The notes: a model not told the origin generated them from the sequence alone. A stretch of 64,000 nucleotides of DNA from Periconia sp. R9002 (GCA_023627715.1 JAMAHW010000077.1:124001-188000); one strand, 5' to 3'. Counted from the first letter of the stretch, positions 34,931 through 46,036 are shown. Made by a program: numbers and translations.

Positions 34931-35203
34931 TTACCCTTGCCAATCGGAAAGCTTGCACTGCGCAAGCAACAAAAGCATCTCAGGGTCCTGCTTCATGGGG
35001 ACGAAATCGGGATGATCACCGTTGTCCACGCTCTCCGCCCCTCATGTTTTTCCCATAAGCGGCGGTTTGACAGGTCTGAGCCACCGTGAGATCGGCGCTC
35101 TGCTCCCAACGTCGCCACCAAAGGCAGCCTCATCAAAGAGATTGACTTGCAGATTTACTGATTCTTCCTTTATACACATGTATGCCGTACGAAGACAATC
35201 CAT
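34931..35203 (-). pseudogene. Small coding relic with one in-frame TGA (unrecognised)
   Basis: From ATG 35203-35201 the minus frame reads 91 codons to TAA 34933-34931, broken once by TGA at 35044-35042. Both halves look protein-like: MDCLRTAYMCIKEESVNLQV... before, and NGDHPDFVPMKQDPEMLLLL... after the stop. A CGA-to-TGA transition explains the break. A GTAAAG donor directly at the end may lead to a further exon. No family recognised; it could be chance. Confidence 0.3.
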
Positions 35204-35336
35204 GATTCACCCGCTATATAAGTAACAGCACATGCCAACTTCATCCACTCACTTGCAAATTGATTATCCAACCGCATCTTGCAAAAGCTTCCTCTGGTCA
35301 CTTGTTACTTCACATAAACCATTACATTTCTGCAAC

Positions 35337-35985
35337 ATGAAGTCGATACTAGTGATCCCAGTTCTGAGTGCCTCCCTTATTTCGCTCCTAGTCACGGTAG
35401 GTCTAACACGCTTCCCAGCGATACGACCAGCAATTCTAATAAACATAGGCATCCATCGTCCCATCTTCTATGAAAGCATCGCGCTACCCCACTGTTGAAG
35501 ATGCAGACGTTAAGATCGGCGCCGTTATGCTGAATCTCCGTGCGCCAATAGCATCCCCTGGGGGAGGCCGCCCAGGCGGTGGCAGTGGAACAACCTCTGG
35601 AGGTGCTGGCAACGGCGGGAGGAAAACGGACGGCAAAAACAAAACAGACAAGAAGAAACACAAAGAATCAGATGATAATGACAAGGAACAAGAGTCTCAG
35701 CATGAAGGGAGTGAGAATAAATCTCACGAAGTCGAAAGCGAAAATCATGCAGAGAACGAGTCAGGGAAGAAAGAAGGCCTAGATAAGCCTTTTCAAGAGC
35801 TCAGCCCACTCGATTGTCAAGAAGAACCCAAACGCAAAACAGGAAAACAACCAAATGGCCGTGCGACCGCCATAGTGTGTGCTTCCAAAACTCGTTTTCC
35901 GACTGCGACTCGCCATCCGCGCGACGCGCCCGCAACAACTTTGTTGACTGTGGCTGCTGTTCCAACTCATGCGCCGGTGGAGTGA
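35337..35985 (+). CDS. Small secreted Gly/Asp/Glu/Lys-rich protein, 2 exons (effector-like)
   Basis: Exons 35337-35396 and 35449-35985 give 198 residues; the 52-bp intron has donor GTAGGT and acceptor ATAG. Residues 1-22 (MKSILVIPVLSASLISLLVT...) form a signal peptide that spans the intron. Then come a Gly-rich stretch (near 60-85) and a Lys/Asp/Glu/Ser/His-rich hydrophilic stretch (90-150). The last 55 residues are basic and poor in hydrophobics. A different frame over the same bases (to 36083) instead gives cysteine pairs and a hydrophobic C-terminal tail like a GPI-anchor signal, so the end of the model is uncertain: a one-base error or an unrecognised intron would switch it. No known domain. 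Confidence 0.5.
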
Positions 35986-36402
35986 AGGACAGCTTTACAG
36001 AACGAGTTGCCGGGTCTGTCAGACTTTTCCTTGCTGCAATGCCGCTGTTGACATTAATTGGGATATGCATTCGTGGATCGTGACGTCAAAATCTCATAGG
36101 CTGCACGTTGGGCTAGTTTGTTCCCTTTTCTCCTATTTCAAACCTGATTTCGAACCTTTCTTGTTCCGCGTTCCTTGCTTTGCATATAGATGATAGATAC
36201 CCCCAATTTTGTGCCAATTCGATTACATGACAAGATTCTCCAGTACATCATCATTCATTGATGAATCCACACACACTCCAACGAAGGTCCAAGAAAAGAG
36301 ATCAAAGTGGTGGTACTATATTTGGTTTTGCTAGACGCTGTACACATTGCGAAATACGGACTTGAAATAAATCTTTATCGCATAATAACACGCTTGGTGT
36401 CT
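35986..36402. other. Convergent 3' intergenic region
   Basis: 417 bp. The first 98 bases may be coding in the alternative frame of the preceding secreted-protein gene. Nothing else seen. Confidence 0.4.
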
Positions 36403-37419
36403 TCAATCTTTACTCGTTTGAACCTGTAGAATGCGCAACCCCACCTGCTCAAATTCTTTGCGAAATTGCAACTTCCTAAGCCACCGCTCAGGAAGCGCCT
36501 CTACGCCATCTCTCGCACCAAGCAAGCCCCCCGCAATAGCTCCATTTGTATCAGCGTCCCCTCCAATACGCACCACATCAACAAGTACTTCCTCGAAAGA
36601 GCGCGCATCCAACACTGCAGCAATTGAAAGCCTGAGACTACTAAGCACGAAACCAGAAGGGTTTATTTTGGTTTCACCGCGAGGACCTTGGGATGCGATT
36701 TTCGCTAAATTAAGCGCCTGACCCTCTTTGATCGCGACTGCGACCTCTGGATAGTTCAAGTTCTCTGTCAGAGTCTGGCCGATTTGCACGGCTTCTTGCG
36801 CCGTCTTTCCCTTTACCAGCGCAGCAACAATTTCGTTGTATGCGGCGCACGCGACTGTGCATCGGGGATCATTATGGGTGAAGGCACTAATGGCTATCGA
36901 TTCCGCCTCTCGCCTTTCTTCGGACGCAAATAGTCCAGTAGGAATACATCGCATCAAGCTGCCATTTCCCGCGCTCCCGCTCCCCGCACCGGATTTCGAT
37001 GGATCTCGCGAGATCTTGTATTTTCTCAGGCCATCTCTCGTAGAGTTGCCCACGTCAACGGGACGCGAACCTTTTGTGCGGCCAGGCCAGTCTCCTTCAT
37101 TCCACTTGAGCGCGTATTCTGCTGCGGCTTTGGCAATATCAAATTCGTCCACGGACTGCCCATTTCTAGCTGCCTTGCTCTCTTCGTAGTCTCGGTAGGC
37201 GAGAAGGACTGCACGCGTGAGATCTGTGTCGTCTGTTGCGTGGCCGGCTGGCCATTTGAAAGGACCACCCCCTACTATCTCTCGCAAGCCTCGAGGGTAT
37301 TCTCTGATGATGCTGGACCAGGGTTTGAACTCAACGGTCGCGCCGAGTGAATCGCCACAGTGTACACCCAGAAGAGCTCCAAGCGTTCTTGAAGTGCGCG
37401 GATCTTGATATGAAGACAT
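36403..37419 (-). CDS. ADP-ribosylglycohydrolase (DraG/ARH family)
   Basis: A single exon of 338 residues from ATG 37419. The all-helical ARH fold is marked by GALLGVHCGDSLGA near the N-terminus, the metal-binding GHATDDTDLT (DDTD at 63-66), and the C-terminal VVRIGGDADTNGAIAGGLLGA with the second Mg-binding aspartates. Length is typical of the family. These enzymes remove ADP-ribose from protein side chains or small molecules using two Mg ions. There is no targeting signal. Substrate cannot be told from sequence. It is single and not in an operon-like arrangement. Confidence 0.9.
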   Translation of the reverse strand: MSSYQDPRTSRTLGALLGVHCGDSLGATVEFKPWSSIIREYPRGLREIVGGGPFKWPAGHATDDTDLTRAVLLAYRDYEESKAARNGQSVDEFDIAKAAAEYALKWNEGDWPGRTKGSRPVDVGNSTRDGLRKYKISRDPSKSGAGSGSAGNGSLMRCIPTGLFASEERREAESIAISAFTHNDPRCTVACAAYNEIVAALVKGKTAQEAVQIGQTLTENLNYPEVAVAIKEGQALNLAKIASQGPRGETKINPSGFVLSSLRLSIAAVLDARSFEEVLVDVVRIGGDADTNGAIAGGLLGARDGVEALPERWLRKLQFRKEFEQVGLRILQVQTSKD

Positions 37420-37929
37420 CTTCAATAGAAGTCATTAGAGGATATAGAGAGATTCACACATCGCGATGTAGAGGTGAACTCATTCATAGGACGCTACACC
37501 GCCACAATGATAATTGGCTGCCTAATGCTAGCGCATTCATCTAAACCTGAGTAATCATTGATACAGGCTCATTCTAGGCCAACCCACATGTTCACGTGAA
37601 TCACAATCATTCGGGCCTATTCGACAGGTACAATTGAGAAATACTTACAATCTGCTTCGGGCGGCGCCGAATTCGTTCCTTTGAGGGTGATTTATTGCTC
37701 CACCACCCGACGGATGTTGGATCGTAAGTATGATGATATAATACTATTTCGGGAAGTCATTCTCTGGCTGTTGTTATTGTACATGGATATTTAAACGACG
37801 AGGATGAAAATTAATAGATGATAGAAGGCTGAACGCGACGATGTATCGTTCCCGAACTAGAATTATTACTTCAAATAAAAATGCCTGTACTCGCTCTCAT
37901 CAATCGTTGAGCGTAACCCTATTATGACC
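37420..37929. other. Intergenic region
   Basis: 510 bp holding the promoter of the ADP-ribosylglycohydrolase and the 3' UTR of the rhodopsin-like gene. No further feature recognised. Confidence 0.45.
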
Positions 37930-39113
37930 CTAAACTTTGGCCGTCATCTCTTCCCGTGATGAAGCTATCGAGGCTAACTCTTCATGACCATCTCGTCGAA
38001 ATTCCTTTTGCCCATACGGTCCCAGCGCAAAAGCAATGTTGCCGTGCGAGCTCTTGTTTCGCGTATGCGTCGAATTATCTGCGTATGTGTTGGACGACGG
38101 CAGCGTCCCGAAGAGGCGCGGCAAGTAGTGTTTGAGGAGCGGACGAAGAGCTGGGGCGCATGCGGTTGCAATAGCGAGGTTCGGTTCGACAATCGAGTAG
38201 GTGATTTTGATGTCGTAGAAGGGATCGCCGGAGGGGAAGTAGAAAAGTTTGACTAGCGACTCGATGCGCGCAATGCTCACTGCCGTGACGCTGGAGTATG
38301 GATTAGTCGAGGTGATGAGTCGGGCACGTATGCGAGGGACTTACACAGCGCCCGAAGCAAAGCAGCACAAAACAGCAATCTTTGTCCCACGACCGACTTT
38401 AAGGCCGAGGAAAACATAGAATGGGAGTGCAAGAACCAGAAGGTCAGTCAGGACCGTAACACTCGAAATGGTAACATGGAAGGACGGATCGATACACTTT
38501 GCGGTGGGTCTTAGGCTGGGGTCCCAGTTCGCTGCGATTGGAAGGCATTGGAGAAGAACGCCAAAGAAGACAGCAATTGCTTGGAGTGCGGTAAGTGCGA
38601 TAACACTATACACCATCCACGGAACACCTTTACGCCTTCGTCCGATATGGAGGATGAAAACTAGGACTGAGCATTTGACGAAGGCCAAAATCGGATTGTA
38701 GAAGATTTGCGCAATGTAGAAGTAGTAAAGACCTCGTGAAGGATTGTAGCTAGCTGGCACGTCTTCCTGTTTCCAACCGAAATAGCCCAACTTCATGTCT
38801 AAGTGATAATTAGGCGGCGCGTGGGTTTAAAACGAAGAGAGTACTCACACCAGAAGAAGAATGGAGTCATTAAGACGGAGCATAACGCGGCAGGAATCAT
38901 GAGCCAGTCATCTAGGCTTCGTTAGAGGAGGACTGGTGACAGAGTCTGTATCATACCTAATGCCCAGCATCGAGTAACTCGCAGTCGAGACCACATTCGC
39001 GCAATAAAAGTTAACCACGCCAACAAAGGGAAAAATAAGGTAATGAAAAGGGCAAGGCGCTGCCGGGGTGGAGTAGGTATGTCGGAAACATTTGGCATAT
39101 CTTGGTTACTCAT
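37930..39113 (-). CDS. SAT4/rhodopsin-domain fungal integral membrane protein, 4 exons
   Basis: Exons 39113-38957, 38911-38849, 38798-38346 plus base 38345, and 38290-37930 (introns 45, 50 and 54 bp) give 344 residues. About seven hydrophobic helices can be seen, starting with LALFITLFFPLLAWLTFIAR. The family pattern RVTRCWALDDWLMIPA, a YIAQIFYNPILAFVKCSVL helix, the LLQCLPIAANWDPSL loop with its conserved Cys-Trp, KCIDPSFHVTISSVTVLTDLLVLALP, and the SIARIESLVKLF region follow the fungal rhodopsin-like/PTH11-neighbour proteins. The cytosolic tail is charged. Function is unknown; some relatives are thought to act as receptors. The phase of all junctions agrees with a total of 345 codons. Confidence 0.8.
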
Positions 39114-40650
39114 AATGGAGAATTTGTATGTCTCCAGGTAAGTGAGAATAATTTTAAACAAAAGGATGCCAGATCATAGAAGGAGACACCAAGCAGTGGG
39201 CGTTGCACCACCTCAGTGGAAAAAAAAGAATCAGGCGCACACGTTCTGCTTATGATGCGGTTTTGCTCGTTGTGTGACAAATGGTCTTATTGCACATAAT
39301 GGAAACACGGGTGGCGGCGCAAAGGGGTCGCTGTCCACATGGAGTCCATATACTTAAAAGATCATCTTAAGTCAAGCTTAATTAAGTGTGACCGAAGTTC
39401 TGAAGCGTTAGAACGTGATAAGCAGACAGAGTGACCAGGGTTCATTACTCGTCTCTATCTTCACGCCTAGCATCATGGTAGAAAACCCCACGTGCACGGT
39501 GCTACTGCCGTACAAGTTTGCCCATGAGGAACACGCCATTGAAGACCCCTAGACTAAGGCTAGCCAGGCATAAATGTTGTCCAATGTTTTGAAATTAGTG
39601 GAGATAGAAACCCTCGCGTAAGAAGCTAGTGTATTCCTACAGGCAGGTACATATTTATTTATTTTTTGCTGTGATGTTTCTTTTGACCGAGGCTCTTCGT
39701 TATTGCATTAAGAGCTCATCTTTCAGTTCGAGCTGGACCGACATTACCATTTCCCCGTTTTAAGGCCGAAATGCGTGCGGGTGGTGGATGGCGTTTGCAT
39801 CTAACGGACCCTAGCTCTTAGTAGACAAGGAAACAAACTACTGCAATAAGCGAAGCGCACATCACCAACCGTTGTTTCAATATTTCGTGACTCAGGAAAG
39901 TGAAAATCAGTGACAGACTGACAGCACTAACAAGAGAGGCCTTGAGATTAACGGTTCGGACTAACAACGGATGTGAGTAGACAACAAAGCTCGCCATAAG
40001 AGATAAACTCCCGGTATATCAGTCGATCATCGAGCGACTCGTTCCGGTAGATCTTGTCGTCTGCTACGGCAGAACCTGAGGTTTGTTTACCACTGAGCGA
40101 GTACACTCGGCTGGGCCTGTGCGTGATATACGTTCACATTCAAGGTTGATGTGACTGGGCATTAGGTAGCGAACCGTTGCTGACGCAATTGCCGATCCGT
40201 CTAAGGTAGCGGAGACCTTGTCTAATTTGATACAAGTGCGCATATAAGACTCGGGGTTGGAACAAAGATACGGAATCGACCCAATTTCAAACGTGCGTCT
40301 AGGCACACGTGGGCGTACGTTAAATAAACTTTGCGCTAATGCAGGTACGGCAGAACGGCCATAAGTGGATATGCAATGAATCGTGGTTTATCACCCTATG
40401 TACTTCCTGTTTGCAGCGCCTGATATTGATTGGGTTCGTCCGACATGCAGTTGATTATGGCTAAGGCTCACATGACAGCCTAGGAACTATTGGAGATTGT
40501 TTGATAAAAAGGTAAAGATAGACCAGCCGGCCTTACGTTGTGAAAGGTTGCCGCATCTCTTTCAGCACATCTCACTCGTTGATGTAGCATATCATTCTCT
40601 GTAGCTATTCAGATCAGTCATTCGTTTCCTTTCCCCACTTTCTTTAAACG
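39114..40650. promoter_or_regulatory. Long divergent intergenic region
   Basis: 1.5 kb between two divergent genes (rhodopsin-like protein and FAD oxidase), holding both promoters. No coding sequence or clear element recognised. Confidence 0.4.
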
Positions 40651-42722
40651 ATGTGCAACGGAAATGCATTCTTTTTCTTCACTTCTATCGCTTTGCTCGG
40701 TCGCGCAGTTGCTCAGACAATTGAAATAGGTGGAAATGTCATCGGTAAGTCTTATTCCCAAATTTTTGAAAAATTCTCCACATCATGACAACTGAACTGA
40801 CAATTTCAGCTGCCAGTATCAGTAATGTCTCTCCGGCTCGAGAATTGATCTCGGGTGCGGTGGGGCCAGCACAATACCAACTCACTCAAGCAGTCCTTGA
40901 TAGCCTGAAGTCAGTGAAGCTTAGCAACTCATCTATTTTCGACTTTGGACCCTCCGGGAAGGGCTATTCGAGTGGAATGTGCAAACCTGCGCCAGGAGAT
41001 CCAGACTGGCCAACGGAGGATACTTGGAACGCGCTCAATTTGCTTACTGGGGGAGCACTTATCTCTACAGTTCCTATCGGTGCTGCTTGTTTTCAAGGCG
41101 AGCACTACAATGGTGCGAGGTGCACCGAGATTCTCAAACGATGGTCTGATCCCCATCTTCATGCCGAGGATCCTACCTCAGTCATGAACCCATTGTACCA
41201 GGGCGCTACATGCATGCCTCAGAATGCGGCTACGGGTGGAACATGCGAGATAGGCGGTTATGCGTCGTACTCGGTCAATGTCAGCACGGTTTCTCAAGTG
41301 CAGCTTGCAGTCAACTTTGCGCGCAATACTGGAGTGAGGCTGATTGTGCACAACACGGGACATGACTACCACGGCAAATCTACTGGTGCCAATGCTCTCT
41401 CTATTTGGATTCGCAATTTGAGAAGTATCGAGTTCATCGAGCAATACAGCTCGTCAGCTTCTTCGTGGACTGGTTCTGCTTTCAAGTTGGGCGCAGGTGT
41501 GCAGGTATGGGAACTGCTTGCGGCTGCGCATGACAAGGGTGTTAGCGTGCTTACTGGGGAATGCCCGGTATGTATCTTCATTTCAGAGGATGGAAGAGCA
41601 GAGCTAACATAATTATATCAGACAGTCGGTGTCGCTGGTGGTTATATAGCGGGCGGTGGCATGGGACCGCTGTCGTCCAAATATGGCTTGGCTGTTGACC
41701 ATGTACTGAGCCTGGACGTTGTGACACCAGACGGAAAGTTCGTCACCGCCGATCAGAAAAACAATCCTGACTTATTCTGGGCACTCCGTGGTGGAGGTGG
41801 AGGCACATTCGGGGTCGTGACTTCGGTCACTGTTCGAACGCTGCCTAAGATGACGATTGCAGGGCTTACACTTTCTATCACAATCGGCCCCAACGGCAAC
41901 GTGACTGAAGATCTTTTCTGGGAGGCTATCACCGCATGGTGGCGCCGCTTTCCAGACTACGTCAGCCAGGGCAGTTATGCGTACTCTATTATTCTCCCAA
42001 CTCCGGACGGTGGTCTGTCTTGGGGTTTAACGCCATGGATGGTTCCCGATATGTCACTTGACCAGTTCAAAGCGATGACAGCTGATCTGCGCTCAGAGTG
42101 GGAGCGCATTGGATTTAACATTAACCTCAGTTTCTTCGAGACTGACAACTTCTACGATGCGTGGACCACACATTTCCCCGATGACACGGTCGGTGTACCG
42201 AACCTACGTACCGCGTCACGTCTTATCCCGGCTGAAAATTGGGTCAATCCATCTCTGTTGGATGACACAGTTTCGTTTATTCAACGCGCGGTTCGCAATG
42301 GGTCATCACTCATCGGCTACAACATTCGAGCTGCGCCAGTAGCGGATGCGCCTCCCAGTGCCACCGTTCCAGTTTGGCGTGATACAACAATGTTTGCAAT
42401 TGTGGGTACGATGTGGGACGCAACATTGGCCAGCACCCAAGTTGACACTATTAATGAACGCATCACGAAAGATTGGACTGCTTCACTGCGCAGTCTGACC
42501 CCTGGCGGCGGTACCTATAGTAATGAGGCCGACGTGATGGATCCGGACTTCCAGGAAGCATTCTACGGATACGATAACTACCAGCGCTTGACGACCATTA
42601 AGCAAGCTGTTGATCCTTGGGGTCTTCTCTATGCGCCCACTGGAGTGGGAAGTGAGAATTGGAATGTAACTGGTCAACAAGGGTATGTGCTGAAACAAAC
42701 TGGGAGGCTTTGTCGAAAGTAA
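40651..42722 (+). CDS. Secreted BBE-like FAD-linked oxidase with bicovalent flavin, 3 exons
   Basis: Exons 40651-40744, 40810-41567 and 41622-42722 give 650 residues. The N-terminus is a signal peptide (FFFFTSIALLGRAVAQ). The PCMH-type FAD domain has the two flavin-attachment residues of the berberine-bridge group: His216 in HNTGHDYHG and Cys283 in GECPTVGVAGG; the second intron falls right behind that Cys codon. GGGMGPLSSKYGLAVDHV and the ALRGGGGGTFGVVTSVTV block follow, and a BBE tail (YGYDNYQRLTTIKQAVDPWGLL) closes it. Such enzymes oxidise alcohols, sugars or secondary metabolites with oxygen. A substrate cannot be named. No biosynthetic neighbours suggest a pathway. Confidence 0.9.
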
Positions 42723-43131
42723 TTTTAGCGTGTTTGAATAATATACAGTGCAAATTAGTGGAGTGTTTGTCTAGCATTTTACAGAGCTTTTGAGGATCAA
42801 TTGTTAAAAATGAGGTTGTGATTTTATGATATATCCCCGTAAAGCCCTAGCCTAAGCGTGCCCTTACACAGACCCCTCTTATGTCGATATCGTGAGTGAC
42901 TCAACTGCTTACGCGAAGAAATTCCTGGTGCCTGTATCCGCATATTCAGAATGCGTCTATCGCTGCCTTCCTGCGCTGATGACAGCTTTCTGGAACGCAT
43001 CCGACCATTTCGCGTTCACGATAGTGCTTTTTGAAATGATCGAACTTCTCCAGATTGGGTGGCGAGACAGAAGTAGTCAGCTGGGAGTCGAATCAAAAAT
43101 GAAGAGGACATGATATACGGAGTGTATACAT
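42723..43131. other. Intergenic region left of the foldback element
   Basis: 409 bp, no coding sequence recognised. Confidence 0.45.
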
Positions 43132-43410
43132 GTTAACAGGACTTAACTTTTACCTGACTTGACCTAACATAATTCCTTAGTCATCACATAAATATGTTTA
43201 TTTTTATTTTTTTTCTTCTTTTTATCACATTCTAAAGCCCTTATCCCTAACTCCCTAACCCTATCTAACTCTAACCCTACCTAACTTTTACCCTACCTAA
43301 CTCTAACCCTATAGAAAAGAGAAAAAAAATCTAAACATATTTACAACATGTTTAAGCTCGGTCCTCCCCCTATTTCAAGTCAACCGAGGTAAAGTTCAAG
43401 TCCTGTTGAC
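43132..43410. mobile_element. MITE-like foldback element with imperfect terminal inverted repeats
   Basis: The left end (GTTAACAGGACTTAAC...TTTACCT, then GACTTGA) matches the reverse complement of the right end (GTCAACAGGACTTGAAC... and CGGTTGACTTGA) over about 35 bp; most differences are transitions. Weaker pairing continues inward (AAATATGTTTA and T-rich tracts), so the arms may reach about 90 bp. The core (43241-43314) is made of degenerate telomere-like repeats. No transposase is encoded, and no clear target-site duplication was seen, so the boundaries are approximate and the mobile nature is inferred from the structure. Confidence 0.6.
43241..43314. repeat. Interstitial telomere-like repeat array
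   Basis: About 74 bp of variants of CCCTAA: CCCTAACT, CCCTAACCCTATCTAACT, then three rounds of a roughly 14-18-bp unit containing CCCTACCTAACT. On the minus strand this reads TTAGGG-type, the fungal telomere unit. It sits at the centre of the foldback element, between its arms. Confidence 0.7.
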
Positions 43411-43637
43411 CTGCAACCACATATACGGACGTTGCCAGTCACAGTGATGTTTGGGTGCAGATTGACAGCTCGGTCGAGTTTGACTGAGAAGACGCACATA
43501 GCTGTTGATACTCCATAAATCAGGGGCGTACTTGTGAAGGTTTATGGTGTCAACCGTGGACGTACGTGAAGCACTCGGTCTAACCAGAGTGCAGCGGTGG
43601 TGGCCGCCAGGGGTAACGCGACAGTCTTTGTTAACAA

Positions 43638-44036
43638 TTAAACCCACGTTGATTTCAAGGACAGAGTGCCTCCAAATATAATGCCAGCAGGTGAATGAGC
43701 TTTGTTCGCAGCCTTGCCCACTGCGAATTCTGCGTAGGCGCGCGCGCGATCGCCAGGTCGAATGACTAAAAATCGAGCTCCAACTCTGACGCGCCATTCT
43801 GCAATGTCGCCTTTCTGGCTGATAGGTTTAGGCACCCAGTGGGTCTTACACGCCTTTACGTTGCTGCCCGCGACCACGACCTTGACGACCTTGACGCCCT
43901 CTCCTAAGTAGGGCTGTCCCAACGCCCGGCCCGCAGACCTTCGTAGATGAGGAGCTTCTTCAGTTTTCAACCCACGTCCTCGGCAAACGGGCGTTCCAGA
44001 AGCAGCAGCAGCAATCTTTTCGTAAAATGCAGGCAT
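43638..44036 (-). CDS. Hypothetical basic protein
   Basis: An intronless frame of 132 residues from ATG 44036. It is rich in Ala, Gly, Val, Arg and Lys (GEGVKVVKVVVAGSNVKACK), with no signal peptide or known motif. GC content is higher than in the flanking AT-rich DNA. It may be a chance open frame, a relic or an orphan gene. Just upstream lies a small direct repeat (TAAACCCGC twice, near 44147-44166). Confidence 0.3.
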   Translation of the reverse strand: MPAFYEKIAAAASGTPVCRGRGLKTEEAPHLRRSAGRALGQPYLGEGVKVVKVVVAGSNVKACKTHWVPKPISQKGDIAEWRVRVGARFLVIRPGDRARAYAEFAVGKAANKAHSPAGIIFGGTLSLKSTWV

Positions 44037-44439
44037 GCAACTTTCGCAAGGCCTGCTTGACGAAGCATTGCGGGTGAGGAGCAGTGAGTGGTTGTGAAAG
44101 TTGCACTCAAGCTTGAGTACGCTACAAGAGAGATGAGATCTTCGAATGCTAAACCCGCTAAACCCGCTAAAAATGCCCGCTCGCTCGTCCGAAGAGTCAC
44201 ATGATCATTACGCCGCCCCAAACTTCCTATCATGATGTGCAAACAACACCATTTTTAAGTAATAACACAAACACATACGTGTAATGTGAGAAACTGCGCG
44301 ATTCAGTTCTTCCTACTTTTTATCGCCTTCACGCTCCAACCACTACGAAGTGTAATTCCATTCCTCCACTTCCGCATCCACGTTGACATCAACATTTAGA
44401 TTTGGAGACAGAGATATACCAAAGACAGATTTTTACAAT
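44037..44439. promoter_or_regulatory. Intergenic region upstream of the short-chain dehydrogenase
   Basis: 403 bp holding the presumed SDR promoter. Nothing specific recognised. Confidence 0.35.
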
Positions 44440-45596
44440 ATGGCCTCTCACAGCGAGTTTGAAGCAAAGACCGATGCAGATGAGGTGCTGGCAGCCTTCT
44501 CAGAAGGAGTCAAAGGGAAAGTAGGCAAGTTTAACTACTCTCATTCCTCATGTCATTTCTAATACAACATCCAGTCCTCATCACTGGCGTGAGTCCCAAC
44601 GGTCTAGGTGCGGCCTTGGCCCAATCATTAGCCACTCATACCCCAAAACTCCTCATCTTGACGGGACGCTCAACCTCCAAGGTCGAAGCTGTCGCCAAGA
44701 ACATCACTACACCTGGTGTGGAAATTCGCTCAGTTATATTCGATATCTCGTCGTTTGCATCCATTGCCAAAGCATCCGAAGAAGTCAACGCATTTCCGGA
44801 GCCCAACATCGACATTGTCTTTAACAATGCGGGCGTGATGAACATCCCCGAGCGAAGGCTAAGCGACGATGGCTTCGAGCTGCATCTCGCAACTAACTAC
44901 CTCGGTCTCGCTCTTTTCACCAATAATATTCTTCCCAAAGTCAAAAAGAGCAGTGCGGGACGAATTGTCAATGTCATGAGCAACGGGTATGCCATTTCGC
45001 CATTCCGCTTCTCCGACTACAATTTTGATGGCGTTGAACACCTGCCCGAGGACGAAGAGCCTTCCAAGCAAGCCTGCGAGGCGTTCGGTATCCCTTTCGG
45101 ATTAGGATATGTCCCTCCTATTGCGTACGGCCAGTCCAAGACCGCAGGCATTCTCTACACTCGCGAGCTAGCGGATAAATTGAAAGACACCAATGCAACG
45201 GCGATCTCCGTAATGCCCGGAGGTAATTCACCACATTTCAAGAATCCTCAATAAGCGCTAACAGCACGCAGCTATTGAAACAGAGCTCTGGCGTGAGATG
45301 CCCGCAGACTTAGTCAAGAGCATCCTGGGCTCGCTCCCAACCTTGAAGACACCATCTCAGGGAATATCTACAATCCTCGTGGCAGGACTGGACCCGAAGT
45401 TGAAAGGTATGCCTTGCAACGTCTGAGCCTCATCGAGGAAGAATAAATTCGCTAACTCCCTACTTCAGAAAGCGGCGGCGCATATCTTGAAGACTGCCAG
45501 GTCGCCGATGTGCAACCCTTCGCCAAGGACAAAACCAAAGCAGAAAAACTATGGAAATTGACGGAGCAACTCACAGGAACAACTTTCACTGTTTGA
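44440..45596 (+). CDS. Short-chain dehydrogenase/reductase, 4 exons, one GC-AG intron
   Basis: Exons 44440-44524, 44575-45222, 45272-45406 and 45469-45596 give 331 residues. The first intron begins GCAAGT after exon sequence GTAG. Only this non-canonical donor keeps the frame and yields the nucleotide-binding strand GKVVLITGVSPNGLG (26-40). The classical set is present: T-G-x5-G-x-G, NNAGVMN, a Ser-containing NVMSNGYAIS, and Y213-x3-K217 (YGQSK). There is no signal peptide. It resembles WW-oxidoreductase/retinol-dehydrogenase-like fungal SDRs with NADP as likely cofactor; the substrate is unknown. Introns two and three are ordinary (GTAATT, GTATGC donors). Confidence 0.87.
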
Positions 45597-46036
45597 GCGC
45601 AGGCTAAATGTTCGGGCAAATATCGTAGATAGCTATGTACCAACTACCTCAACTTAAATCCTTTGATCCATCAAATTCAGACACTCTACTCTATACTTGC
45701 AAATTCCATAGCTAAATACGTAACACATTCGTAAATAGAAGGGGCACAAATGACAAATTGACAAACTAGGCACTTCTCACGGAAAATAACATCCTCTATA
45801 ACATCACCTTGATCAACAAACCGTCACCATTGCCCGCAGAAGTTCTAAAGGATACTCATCAAATTCTCTAATGTTTAGATGCTTAGATAATCGTGGCAAT
45901 GGAAGCGTTTGAACATAGATGATAGGGGATAGGCAAAACTTCAATTAAACAGAAAATGCGATAATTCTGAACAATACATACAGTAAAACTGAAAATGATA
46001 TATAGGTTTTATCAATCTAGCCATGATAAGCTGTTA
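45597..46036. other. Convergent 3' intergenic region
   Basis: 440 bp, AT-rich, between converging genes. Nothing recognised. Confidence 0.5.

Noticed and set aside
43241..43314. A true chromosome end
   Set aside because: The CCCTAA units are degenerate, only 74 bp long and flanked on both sides by unique sequence and genes, so this is interstitial.
43396..43797. 133-residue minus-strand frame over the right arm of the foldback element
   Set aside because: Overlaps the inverted repeat, starts without a clear ATG context and has no motif.
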